From CAYWTX01 sp964461295 (lineage in GTDB: Bacteria; Planctomycetota; Phycisphaerae; SM23-33): DNA of 5,135 nucleotides. The notes below the pieces were generated by a model. The model saw only the letters and a program-made list of their open reading frames with translations. It was not told where the DNA came from and did not search any database. Made by a program: the position numbers and the translations under genes. Positions 1-4,837 of this stretch are shown piece by piece. Position 1 is the stretch's first letter; every line of letters begins with the position of its first letter. The stretch covers positions 1 to 5,135 of the forward strand of contig CAYWTX010000626.1 in the NCBI GenBank assembly GCA_964461295.1, in the 5' to 3' direction.

Positions 1-57
1 CGTCGCAGCCCATCAGGCGGCCCGTCAACCCCCTTCGGGGTAAAACCACTGACCGGA

Positions 58-90
58 GAGCCGGATGCGGGAAAACCGCCCGTCCGGTTC
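58..90 (+). ncRNA. Group II intron domain V (catalytic hairpin)
   Basis: This is the catalytic core hairpin of the intron ribozyme. The strand begins GAGCCGGATG and ends CGTCCGGTTC, and the two ends pair as an 8-bp lower stem (G-C, A-U, G-U, C-G, C-G, G-C, G-C, A-U). The AGC catalytic triad is at 59-61. The two-nucleotide CG bulge on the 3' side is at 81-82. The short upper stem (GCGG with CCGC) is capped by a GAAA-type loop. The usual bacterial domain V is 34 nt; this one is 33 nt, with a U/C mismatch beside the bulge and a five-base GAAAA loop. The lower stem carries a G-C pair where many relatives have U-A, which keeps the pairing intact. Confidence 0.9.
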
Positions 91-136
91 GGAGGGGGGA
101 GGGGCCGGGACGCAAACCGGTCCCTCCTACCCCTAT
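91..136 (+). ncRNA. Group II intron domain VI with branch-point A
   Basis: This hairpin carries the branch-point adenosine used in lariat formation. The inner stem pairs GGGGCCGG (101-108) with CCGGTCCC (117-124), including one G-U pair, and continues A100-U125, G99-C126, G98-C127. The basal stem pairs GGGG (94-97) with CCCC (130-133) and A93 with U134. U128 and A129 are left unpaired between the two stems. A129 lies eight bases from the predicted intron end at U136, which matches the known distance of the branch A from the 3' splice site. The terminal AU fits the group II 3' boundary rule (A followed by a pyrimidine). The exact last base is inferred. Confidence 0.82.
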
Positions 137-143
137 CCTGCGG

Positions 144-252
144 TCGGCCCTACGGGCCTTGGGAGCGGAGGCGGCGCGGGTTCCCGGCCCTAACGGGCCG
201 TGAACCCGGCCCTGACGGGCCGGGCTACTGTCGGCCCTACGGGCCTTGGGAG
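144..252. repeat. Cluster of four GC-rich hairpins with 22-bp direct repeat
   Basis: Four related palindromes of the form GGCCC-(3-4 nt)-GGGCC stand in a row: 146-158 (loop TAC), 185-200 (loop TAAC), 205-224 (CCCGGCCC-TGAC-GGGCCGGG, a perfect 8-bp stem) and 233-245 (loop TAC). The first and last lie in an exact 22-bp direct repeat, 144-165 and 231-252, beginning TCGGCCCTACGGGCC and ending TTGGGAG. The second can extend outward (GGGTTC at 178-183 with GAACCC at 202-207) into a 12-bp stem with one mismatch, which would compete with the third for bases 205-207. On the minus strand the third hairpin is preceded by GTAG, a hallmark of REP elements handled by REP-associated tyrosine transposases. 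The cluster lies just past the dehydrogenase stop codon and could help end its transcript, but no T-tract follows. No gene is seen in 137-284. Confidence 0.8.
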
Positions 253-284
253 GGAGCATTGGATCAGTCAAGCGATGGCGTCGA

Positions 285-1313
285 TCACACCCACGGATCG
301 ATGGCGACCTTGACCTGGCTGTCGCGGTGGTCGTTGAAGCCGGCGACGCGGGCGGCGAGATCGCCGAGGCCGAACGTGGCGGTGACGATTTCCTCGCAGG
401 GGATTCGCCCGGCCTCGATGAGCGGGGCTGCGCGGTCCAGCGTGCGTGGAGGCATCTTGGAGGCGATGATCCTCGCCTCCTTGTTGTACAACTCGAACGG
501 ATCGACGCGCACGCCGCTGCCTTCCGGGCAGACGCCGAAGATCATGAACGTGCCGCCCTTGGCCAGCAGGGGGATCGCCTGCTCGACGGCGGCCGCGTCG
601 CCCGTGGCGTCGACGATGAAGTCCACGCCGGAGGGCAGCTGGGCCCGAACGCGGGCGGGCAGGTCCTCGGCGTGCGGGTCGATCACCACGTCGGCGCCCA
701 GGCGCTCTGCTTTCTGGCGGCGGAAGCCGGCGATCTCCGTCTGGATCAGCTTGCGGGCGGGGGAGCTTCTCAGCATCGCCAGCCACAGCAGGCCCACCGT
801 GCCGGCGCCCAGGACCATGGCGCTGCTGCCGGCCGCGAAGCCCAGCCGGTCGTAGCCGTTCAGCACGCAAGCGAGCGTTTCGCACAGCACGCCGCCGGCG
901 GGGCCGACGGACTCGTCCATCGGCACGACCTTGCCGGCCGGGACGACCAGGAACTGCTCGAACCCGCCGTTGAGCTTGTACCCGGTCAAGGTGGGCCGGG
1001 CGCAGAGGTTGGTGCGGCCGGAATGGCACATCTCGCAGCAGCCGCAGCCGATGACGGGGTCCACGGCACAGAACTGCCCCTTGCTCAAGCCGCTGACGCC
1101 CTGGCCGACGGCCTCGACGCGGGCGGCGATTTCGTGGCCGAGCACGACGGGTGGCGAGACGCCGTCGGTCAGTTCGCCGGCGAAGATGTGGTAGTCGGTG
1201 CCGCATACGCCGCAGGCGGCGACGCGAAGCAGCACCTGGCCTGGACCGGGGCGCGGAACGTCCGCCTCGCGGACGGAAATCGATCCGATGCGGTCAAGGA
1301 AACCCGCGAGCAT
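285..1313 (-). CDS. Zinc-dependent medium-chain alcohol/polyol dehydrogenase
   Basis: A 342-residue NAD(P)-dependent oxidoreductase of the MDR family (threonine/sorbitol/galactitol-phosphate dehydrogenase branch), probably cytoplasmic, oxidising a secondary alcohol such as a polyol or sugar derivative. The catalytic zinc site is visible as Cys37 (in GVCGTD), His60-Glu61 (GHE) and Glu145 (CETLA). The structural zinc ligands are Cys90, Cys93, Cys96 and Cys104. The Rossmann motif GAGTVG is at 169-174, and Glu193 takes the place of the acidic residue that usually selects NAD over NADP, so NAD is inferred. The length is normal for the family and no domain is missing. The start is supported by AAGGGAG (1326-1320), six bases before ATG. 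The stop is TGA. The gene follows the ribokinase gene by 33 bp on the same strand and is probably co-transcribed with it. The exact substrate is not determinable. Confidence 0.92.
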   Translation of the reverse strand: MLAGFLDRIGSISVREADVPRPGPGQVLLRVAACGVCGTDYHIFAGELTDGVSPPVVLGHEIAARVEAVGQGVSGLSKGQFCAVDPVIGCGCCEMCHSGRTNLCARPTLTGYKLNGGFEQFLVVPAGKVVPMDESVGPAGGVLCETLACVLNGYDRLGFAAGSSAMVLGAGTVGLLWLAMLRSSPARKLIQTEIAGFRRQKAERLGADVVIDPHAEDLPARVRAQLPSGVDFIVDATGDAAAVEQAIPLLAKGGTFMIFGVCPEGSGVRVDPFELYNKEARIIASKMPPRTLDRAAPLIEAGRIPCEEIVTATFGLGDLAARVAGFNDHRDSQVKVAIDPWV

Positions 1314-1319
1314 GGTCTT

Positions 1320-1326
1320 CTCCCTT
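1320..1326 (-). promoter_or_regulatory. Ribosome binding site of the dehydrogenase gene
   Basis: On the minus strand the bases read AAGGGAG followed by AAGACC and ATG. This is a strong Shine-Dalgarno match at six-base spacing. It lies in the 33-bp gap after the kinase stop codon, so the second gene can be translated independently from a shared transcript. Confidence 0.75.
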
Positions 1327-1346
1327 CATGGGCCGATCGACGATTC

Positions 1347-2282
1347 TCACCCGCCCTGGTCCTGCATCAGCATGAGGACCTCGGCCTCGGTGGGCATGGC
1401 AGCCTGGGCGCCCAGGCGCGTGCAGGCCAGTGCACCGGCCGCGTTGGCGAACTTCGCCGCCGCGGCGAGGTCCATTCCCCGGGTCGCGGCGACGCCCATG
1501 GCGGCCGTGAAGGCGTCGCCGGCGCCGGTGGTGTCCACGACGTCCACCTTGTAGGGCGGCACGCGGGCGATCTCGCCCTCGGCCGTCACCACCATCGAGC
1601 CGCGCGGGCCGAGCTTGAGCACGGCCGCCTTCGCGCCGCGGGCGATGAGGTCCAGGGCGATGTTCTTGTCGGCCCGCTCCTCGCCGGTCCTGGTGCCGGT
1701 GATGAGTTCGGCCTCCGAGACGTTGGGCGTGATGATGTCCACGTGGCACAGCCGGTCGGAGAGCTGCTTGGAGGCGGGGGCGGGGTCCAGAACGGTGAGG
1801 CACTTGTGGCGTTCGGCCAACTCGCAGGCGGCCCGCACGGTGGGCAGCGGCAGCTCCAGTTGCAGCAGCACGGCGTCGGCCCACTCGAACGCCGCGGCCC
1901 GCGAGAAGACGTCGTCGGGCGTGAGGCGGAAGTTGGCTCCGCTGGCCACCACGATGGAGTTCTCGCCCTGCGAATCGACGATGATGATGGCCACGCCGGT
2001 GGCCACGCTGGGCGTGCGGAGCAGTTCCGCGCAGTCGACGCCTTCCTTCTTCAGGTTCTCCAGCAGGGCTTCGCCGAAGGGGTCGTCTCCGATGCGGCCG
2101 ATGAACTTGCAGTTGGCGCCGAGGCGTGCGGCGGCAACGGCCTGGTTGGCGCCCTTGCCGCCGGGATTGGTGACGAACTCGCCGCCCAGGACGGTCTCGC
2201 CGGGGGCAGGCATGTGCGGGCTGCGGACCACCAGGTCCATGTTGATCGAGCCGACGATCAGGACGTTTGGTTTCTCTGCCAT
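1347..2282 (-). CDS. rbsK: Ribokinase (PfkB family sugar kinase)
   Basis: A 311-residue cytoplasmic carbohydrate kinase that transfers phosphate from ATP to the 5-hydroxyl of ribose or a similar sugar. The ribokinase signature is nearly complete: GSINMD (11-16) and the sugar-binding GGKGAN (41-46) near the N-terminus, Glu143 in the QLELPL segment, TPNVSEAE (185-192), and the second PfkB signature DTTGAGDAF (250-258) with the catalytic base Asp256. The length matches ribokinases of about 309 residues. The frame is open further upstream to an ATG at 2369, but that extra 29-residue stretch has no ribokinase character. The ATG at 2282 has GGAG (2292-2289) at six-base spacing, and the promoter at 2388-2360 would start transcription downstream of 2369. 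The gene leads a probable operon with the dehydrogenase. A related PfkB substrate other than ribose is possible. Confidence 0.9.
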   Translation of the reverse strand: MAEKPNVLIVGSINMDLVVRSPHMPAPGETVLGGEFVTNPGGKGANQAVAAARLGANCKFIGRIGDDPFGEALLENLKKEGVDCAELLRTPSVATGVAIIIVDSQGENSIVVASGANFRLTPDDVFSRAAAFEWADAVLLQLELPLPTVRAACELAERHKCLTVLDPAPASKQLSDRLCHVDIITPNVSEAELITGTRTGEERADKNIALDLIARGAKAAVLKLGPRGSMVVTAEGEIARVPPYKVDVVDTTGAGDAFTAAMGVAATRGMDLAAAAKFANAAGALACTRLGAQAAMPTEAEVLMLMQDQGG

Positions 2283-2288
2283 CCTGCG

Positions 2289-2292
2289 CTCC
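2289..2292 (-). promoter_or_regulatory. Ribosome binding site that decides the rbsK start
   Basis: On the minus strand GGAG is followed by CGCAGG and ATG (2282). The six-base spacing favours this start over the upstream in-frame ATG at 2369. Confidence 0.65.
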
Positions 2293-2359
2293 AGACTCTG
2301 GAAGGTGCGGCGCCCGTGTCCCCCCGGCAGGCGGTTCGGCCGCCACGACAGGTAGGCGA

Positions 2360-2388
2360 AGACTACCACGTTGCCGCAAGCCCGTCAA
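2360..2388 (-). promoter_or_regulatory. Sigma70-like promoter for rbsK-dehydrogenase operon
   Basis: Read on the minus strand, TTGACG (2388-2383; five of six to TTGACA) is separated by exactly 17 bp from TAGTCT (2365-2360; keeps the three best conserved positions of TATAAT). Transcription would begin near 2352, giving a leader of about 70 nt before the kinase ATG at 2282. The divergent gap with nadC is where such a promoter is expected. No operator palindrome was recognised beside it. Confidence 0.55.
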
Positions 2389-2510
2389 CGGCGCGGTGCG
2401 GGCGAGGTTCGTGCGATCTCGCGGAAGGCGACGCGGGGCGGGGTCGAGGTCGCGGGCCTGTCGGCAACAGGATCTGCCTTTCCGTGCTTTCGCGGGCAGG
2501 CGGGCCACGG

Positions 2511-2516
2511 TATTCT
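2511..2516 (+). promoter_or_regulatory. Possible -10 element upstream of nadC
   Basis: TATTCT matches TATAAT at four of six positions and is the only AT-rich stretch just before nadC. No good -35 hexamer stands 16-18 bp upstream (the region reads CTTTCGC). If it is used, transcription would start at about 2523, on the nadC ATG itself. Confidence 0.3.
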
Positions 2517-2522
2517 CAGGCG

Positions 2523-3419
2523 ATGAAGGTGCATGCGGGACAGGCGGAACGCGAGTGCATGCGGCGGCTGATCGAGTTGGCGCGCGCCGAGGATTTCGGC
2601 GGCGGCGACGTGACGGCGGCATTGCTGCCGGAGCATCTCCAGGCGAGGGCGAGCTTCGTCGCCCGCCAGAGGCTGGTCTTCTGCGGCGGGGCGTTCCTGG
2701 GGGATATCGCGGCCGCGTACGACGCCGGCATCGAGACGGCCGTGGCGGCCGCCGACGGCGAAGCCGTCGCCGACGGCGCGGAACTCGCCACGTGGACCGG
2801 CCCCGCGCGGGCGGTTCTGTCGGCCGAGCGGGTGGCGCTGAACTTCCTCCAGCGGCTCAGCGGCGTGGCGACCGCGACGCGGCGGTACGTGGACGCGGTG
2901 GCCGGCACGCGGGCGGAGATCTACGACACGCGCAAGACGACGCCCGGGTGGCGAGCGGTGGAGAAGTACGCCGTGCGGTGCGGGGGCGGGCACAACCATC
3001 GCATGGGGCTCCACGACGCCGTGCTGATCAAGGACAACCACCTGGCGATCCTGGCGGGCGCGGAGGCCGAAGACCCGATCTCGGCCATCGGCGTGCACCT
3101 CGCCGACGCCCGCGACGCGTTGGGCAAGGGCGGGTTCGTGGAGATCGAGGTGGACCGGTTGGACCAACTCGCGGCGGCGCTGAAGCTGCCGGTGGACGCG
3201 GTGCTGCTGGACAACATGAGCGTTGTGGAGTTGGCCGGGGCGGTGCGTCTGCGCGACGAGGCGGGCCTGGTCGGAGCGGTGGCGCTGGAGGCCTCGGGCG
3301 GGATCACGCTGGAGACGGTGCGGGCGGCAGCGGCCAGCGGCGTGGACAGGATCTCGGTGGGGGCGATCACGCACTCGGCCGGGGCGGCGGATATCGCGCT
3401 GGATGTGGTGATGGAGTAG
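2523..3419 (+). CDS. nadC: Nicotinate-nucleotide pyrophosphorylase (carboxylating), NadC
   Basis: A 298-residue quinolinate phosphoribosyltransferase. It converts quinolinate and PRPP to nicotinate mononucleotide, CO2 and pyrophosphate in de novo NAD synthesis, in the cytoplasm, usually as a dimer. The N-terminal open-faced domain (about 1-115) includes Arg103 in AERVALNF, supplied across the dimer. The barrel domain carries Arg137-Lys138 (DTRKTTPGWR), His159-Arg160 (GGGHNHRMGL), Lys170 (LIKDNH), Glu209, Asp230 (LLDN), and the phosphate-binding EASGG (256-260) and SVGAIT (278-283). All known active-site residues are present and the length equals that of E. coli NadC. The reading frame is open far upstream, antisense to the kinase, but homology starts about here. 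No clear ribosome binding site precedes ATG 2523, and an in-frame ATG at 2559 is an alternative. birA follows 295 bp downstream on the same strand. Confidence 0.95.
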   Translation: MKVHAGQAERECMRRLIELARAEDFGGGDVTAALLPEHLQARASFVARQRLVFCGGAFLGDIAAAYDAGIETAVAAADGEAVADGAELATWTGPARAVLSAERVALNFLQRLSGVATATRRYVDAVAGTRAEIYDTRKTTPGWRAVEKYAVRCGGGHNHRMGLHDAVLIKDNHLAILAGAEAEDPISAIGVHLADARDALGKGGFVEIEVDRLDQLAAALKLPVDAVLLDNMSVVELAGAVRLRDEAGLVGAVALEASGGITLETVRAAAASGVDRISVGAITHSAGAADIALDVVME

Positions 3420-3579
3420 GGAAGGGAAGGCCGAACGCCCAACGTCGAACGTGGAGAGCAAAGAAGGCGAGACAGCAATATCGAGTACCGGGTGACGGAT
3501 ACCGGGTGTCGAAGGCCGGTGAGAGGAGCGACGAGGAGAGAGGGAAAGGCGAACGTCCGACTGCTTGGCAGGGAGATGA
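3420..3579. other. Gene-free spacer with degenerate short repeats
   Basis: No convincing gene was seen on either strand. The stretch contains GAACG copies around 3433-3451 (GAACGCCCAACGTCGAACG) and a two-unit tandem with a 14-bp period, TACCGGGTG at 3486-3494 and 3500-3508. The following 3510-3579 is purine-rich without clear structure. No hairpin with a T-tract follows the nadC stop codon, so read-through into birA is possible. Confidence 0.5.
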
Positions 3580-3640
3580 GAGCTTGTGGGAAAACCGGAA
3601 AGGCGGTCTCATCCCTCCTCGCCCCGAGGGGGCGGTCAGG
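3580..3640 (-). repeat. 61-nt dispersed repeat, copy A (inverted relative to copy B)
   Basis: The reverse complement of this segment aligns without gaps to 4771-4831. The core of 35 nt (3606-3640) matches at 31 of 35 positions, from CCTGACCGCCCC through GGATGAGAC; the outer 26 nt are weaker but keep the block around TGTGG. The core contains a perfect hairpin on either strand (six pairs, CGCCCC with GGGGCG, loop of three). It lies upstream of birA, and its partner lies downstream in opposite orientation. Confidence 0.7.
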
Positions 3641-3710
3641 ATTTAGCCGGGGGCGTAAGCCCCGGGAAAACATGGAGTAAGGCCAAGAGCCCCGAAGGGG
3701 CGACGGAAGG
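3641..3710 (+). repeat. REP-like double-hairpin element
   Basis: Two short GC hairpins stand in tandem. The first is CCGGGG(3647-3652)/CCCCGG(3660-3665), preceded by TTAG. The second is a perfect GCCCC-GAA-GGGGC at 3689-3701, followed by GACGGAAGG. Pairs of this kind recur between genes of planctomycete-like genomes; that statement is from memory and not checked here. The frame of birA stays open through the element back to an ATG at 3586, but the translation there is repeat-derived and does not resemble biotin ligases. Confidence 0.6.
3705..3710 (+). promoter_or_regulatory. Ribosome binding site of birA, at repeat edge
   Basis: GGAAGG is followed by CCAA and the GTG at 3715. The spacing is short but usable. 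The site directly follows the GCCCC-GAA-GGGGC hairpin, so folding of the repeat could affect access to it. It supports GTG 3715 over the upstream ATG at 3586. Confidence 0.55.
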
Positions 3711-3714
3711 CCAA

Positions 3715-4713
3715 GTGACCGATGCCGATCGCATCCTGGAGTTGCTCTATGACCTCAACGACGCCGATGCGCCGCTGGCGGAGCTGTGCTCGGCGTTGGG
3801 GGGCAAACAGCGGCGGGTGGACGATGCGATGAAGGAACTCGAGCGGCGCGGGCAGAAGCTGGCGCGGACCCCGTACGGCGTGCGGCTCGTGCGGCCGGTG
3901 CGGCTGGCGGCGAACTTGATCGAGCGCGACCTGGGCACGCGGCGCGTCGGGCGAAGCGTCCTGTGCTTCGAGGAGGTCGGTTCCACCAATGACGTCGCCT
4001 TGGCCGCCATCGGCCACGGCGGGCCCGGCGGCGAGGACGGGCTGGCCATCCTGGCCGAGCACCAGCGTGCCGGCCGGGGCCGTCACGGGCGGACTTGGGT
4101 CAGCCCGCCCGGCCAGAACGTCTTGTTGAGCGTGTTGCTGATCGGCGACGTCCGGGGCGAGGGGGGGGCGGCGGGCAGTGGGTTCCTCCGCCACGACGCG
4201 GTGACGATCGCGTCGGGCGTGGCCGCGGCCGAGGCGGTCGAGCGGTCGACGGGCCTGGCGTGCGAGTTGAAATGGCCCAACGACGTGCTGCTGGACGGCG
4301 CGAAACTGGCCGGCGTGCTGGTGGAGACGCGGCGGCGCAATGCGATGCGCGGCGTGGTGATCGGCGTGGGTCTGAACGCCAACGCGTCGCCGCCCGCGGC
4401 GGAGGGGGATCGGCCGACCACGTCGCTGGCGGAGAGGTCGGGGCATCCGGTGGAGCGTGTGGAGGTGGTGCGTGCGCTGCTGCGGAGCCTGGACGAATGG
4501 GCATCCCGCATCCAGGAAGGGGACCTGGCGTCCCTGCACGAAGCGTTCCTGTCGCGCTGCCGGATGGTCGGCCGGCGGCTCACCATCGTCTGCGGCAGGG
4601 AAACGTACGCCGGGCGGGTGCTGGACGTGGACCCGCTGGACGGCCTGGCGCTGAGCCTGGACGACGGCACGCGCGTGCATCTGCCCGCGGCGGGGTCCAG
4701 TGTGGCATACTGA
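3715..4713 (+). CDS. birA: Biotin--[acetyl-CoA-carboxylase] ligase with N-terminal HTH (BirA)
   Basis: A 332-residue bifunctional biotin-protein ligase. It activates biotin with ATP to biotinyl-5'-AMP and attaches it to a lysine of biotin carboxyl carrier proteins. Residues about 4-60 form a winged-helix HTH_11 domain, so it probably also represses biotin genes when loaded with biotinyl-AMP, as E. coli BirA (321 residues) does. The catalytic domain shows STN (90-92), the biotinyl-AMP loop GRGRHGRTW (120-128), KWPND (186-190), KLAGVLVE (197-204) and GVGLNAN (217-223). The C-terminal SH3-like domain covers about 283-332. A GTG start is chosen because GGAAGG lies just upstream and the HTH begins at once; the frame open before it encodes repeat sequence. 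A glycine-rich insert (about 146-156) is somewhat longer than usual. No biotin operator was recognised in the window. Confidence 0.93.
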   Translation: MTDADRILELLYDLNDADAPLAELCSALGGKQRRVDDAMKELERRGQKLARTPYGVRLVRPVRLAANLIERDLGTRRVGRSVLCFEEVGSTNDVALAAIGHGGPGGEDGLAILAEHQRAGRGRHGRTWVSPPGQNVLLSVLLIGDVRGEGGAAGSGFLRHDAVTIASGVAAAEAVERSTGLACELKWPNDVLLDGAKLAGVLVETRRRNAMRGVVIGVGLNANASPPAAEGDRPTTSLAERSGHPVERVEVVRALLRSLDEWASRIQEGDLASLHEAFLSRCRMVGRRLTIVCGRETYAGRVLDVDPLDGLALSLDDGTRVHLPAAGSSVAY

Positions 4714-4770
4714 GCGACCCAAGGCTGCCGTGGTTTGCCGCTGAGGAGTGTCCCGTCCTACCTCCGCAGC

Positions 4771-4831
4771 CCTGACCGCCCCTTCCGGGCGAAGAAGGAT
4801 GAGACTGGTTCTTCCCTTCTTCCACAGACTC
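4771..4831 (+). repeat. 61-nt dispersed repeat, copy B
   Basis: This is the partner of the repeat at 3580-3640, in opposite orientation. The core 4771-4805 begins CCTGACCGCCCCTTC and ends GGATGAGAC. It differs from copy A at four of 35 positions; one change removes the top pair of the core hairpin, leaving CGCCC(4777-4781)/GGGCG(4787-4791) with a five-base loop. It ends seven bases before the stop codon of the minus-strand reductase gene. Confidence 0.7.
4791..4822. terminator. Possible bidirectional terminator between convergent genes
   Basis: GAAGAAGG (4791-4798) can pair with CCTTCTTC (4815-4822) as a perfect 8-bp stem around a 16-base loop, between the converging ends of birA and the reductase gene. 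It overlaps repeat copy B and the CGCCC/GGGCG hairpin at base 4791. There is no proper T-tract on either strand, so a role in termination is only suggested by position. Confidence 0.25.
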
Positions 4832-4837
4832 CGAGGT

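Larger units (their letters stand above)
1..136 (+). mobile_element. Group II intron, 3' end (partial)
   Basis: This is the 3' terminal part of a self-splicing, retrotransposing group II intron. The diagnostic part is a domain V hairpin (58-90) followed directly by a domain VI hairpin with a bulged A (129) and a 3' end reading CCCCTAT, so splicing is predicted after position 136. Positions 1-57 would be the distal part of domain IV, either the tail of the reverse transcriptase/maturase reading frame or the sequence after it; no reverse transcriptase motif is visible there. A small CCCC-TTC-GGGG hairpin sits at 30-40. Domains I-III and the enzyme must lie left of the window, so mobility cannot be judged here. 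The intron runs on the + strand. It sits about 150 bp beyond the 3' end of the minus-strand dehydrogenase gene and opposite to its transcription, so it does not break a gene in this window. Confidence 0.87.

Noticed and set aside
178..224. Classical intrinsic terminator for the dehydrogenase operon
   Set aside because: The stems are strong but no T-tract follows on the minus strand, so only a possible structural role is stated.
144..252. Hairpin cluster read as a CRISPR array
   Set aside because: Only two exact repeat copies are present, 65 bp apart, and the intervening sequence is itself palindromic; there is no regular spacing and no cas gene.
246..2522. A very long + strand open frame antisense to the dehydrogenase and kinase, running in frame into nadC
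   Set aside because: It lies opposite two clear family members with intact catalytic motifs. Its translation is low-complexity Gly/Ala/Asp/His-rich and lacks any domain. Long antisense frames are expected in GC-rich coding DNA, and nadC homology starts only near 2523.
1294..2622. Arginine-rich minus-strand frame overlapping rbsK
   Set aside because: It is an out-of-frame shadow of the kinase gene; its Arg/Pro-rich composition is typical of frame-shifted GC-rich DNA.
2385..3461. Long minus-strand frame antisense to nadC
   Set aside because: It is a shadow of nadC, with no recognisable domain and no ribosome binding site; nadC itself has every active-site residue.
3586..3714. 43-codon N-terminal extension of birA from ATG 3586
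   Set aside because: The extension translates the 61-nt repeat and the REP-like hairpins, resembles no biotin ligase, and a GTG with GGAAGG upstream lies exactly where the HTH domain begins.
3420..3714. Riboswitch or biotin operator in the leader of birA
   Set aside because: The only ordered structures are repeat hairpins shared with another site or of REP type; no biotin-operator-like palindrome (TTGTAAAC/GTTTACAA style) or known riboswitch core was recognised.
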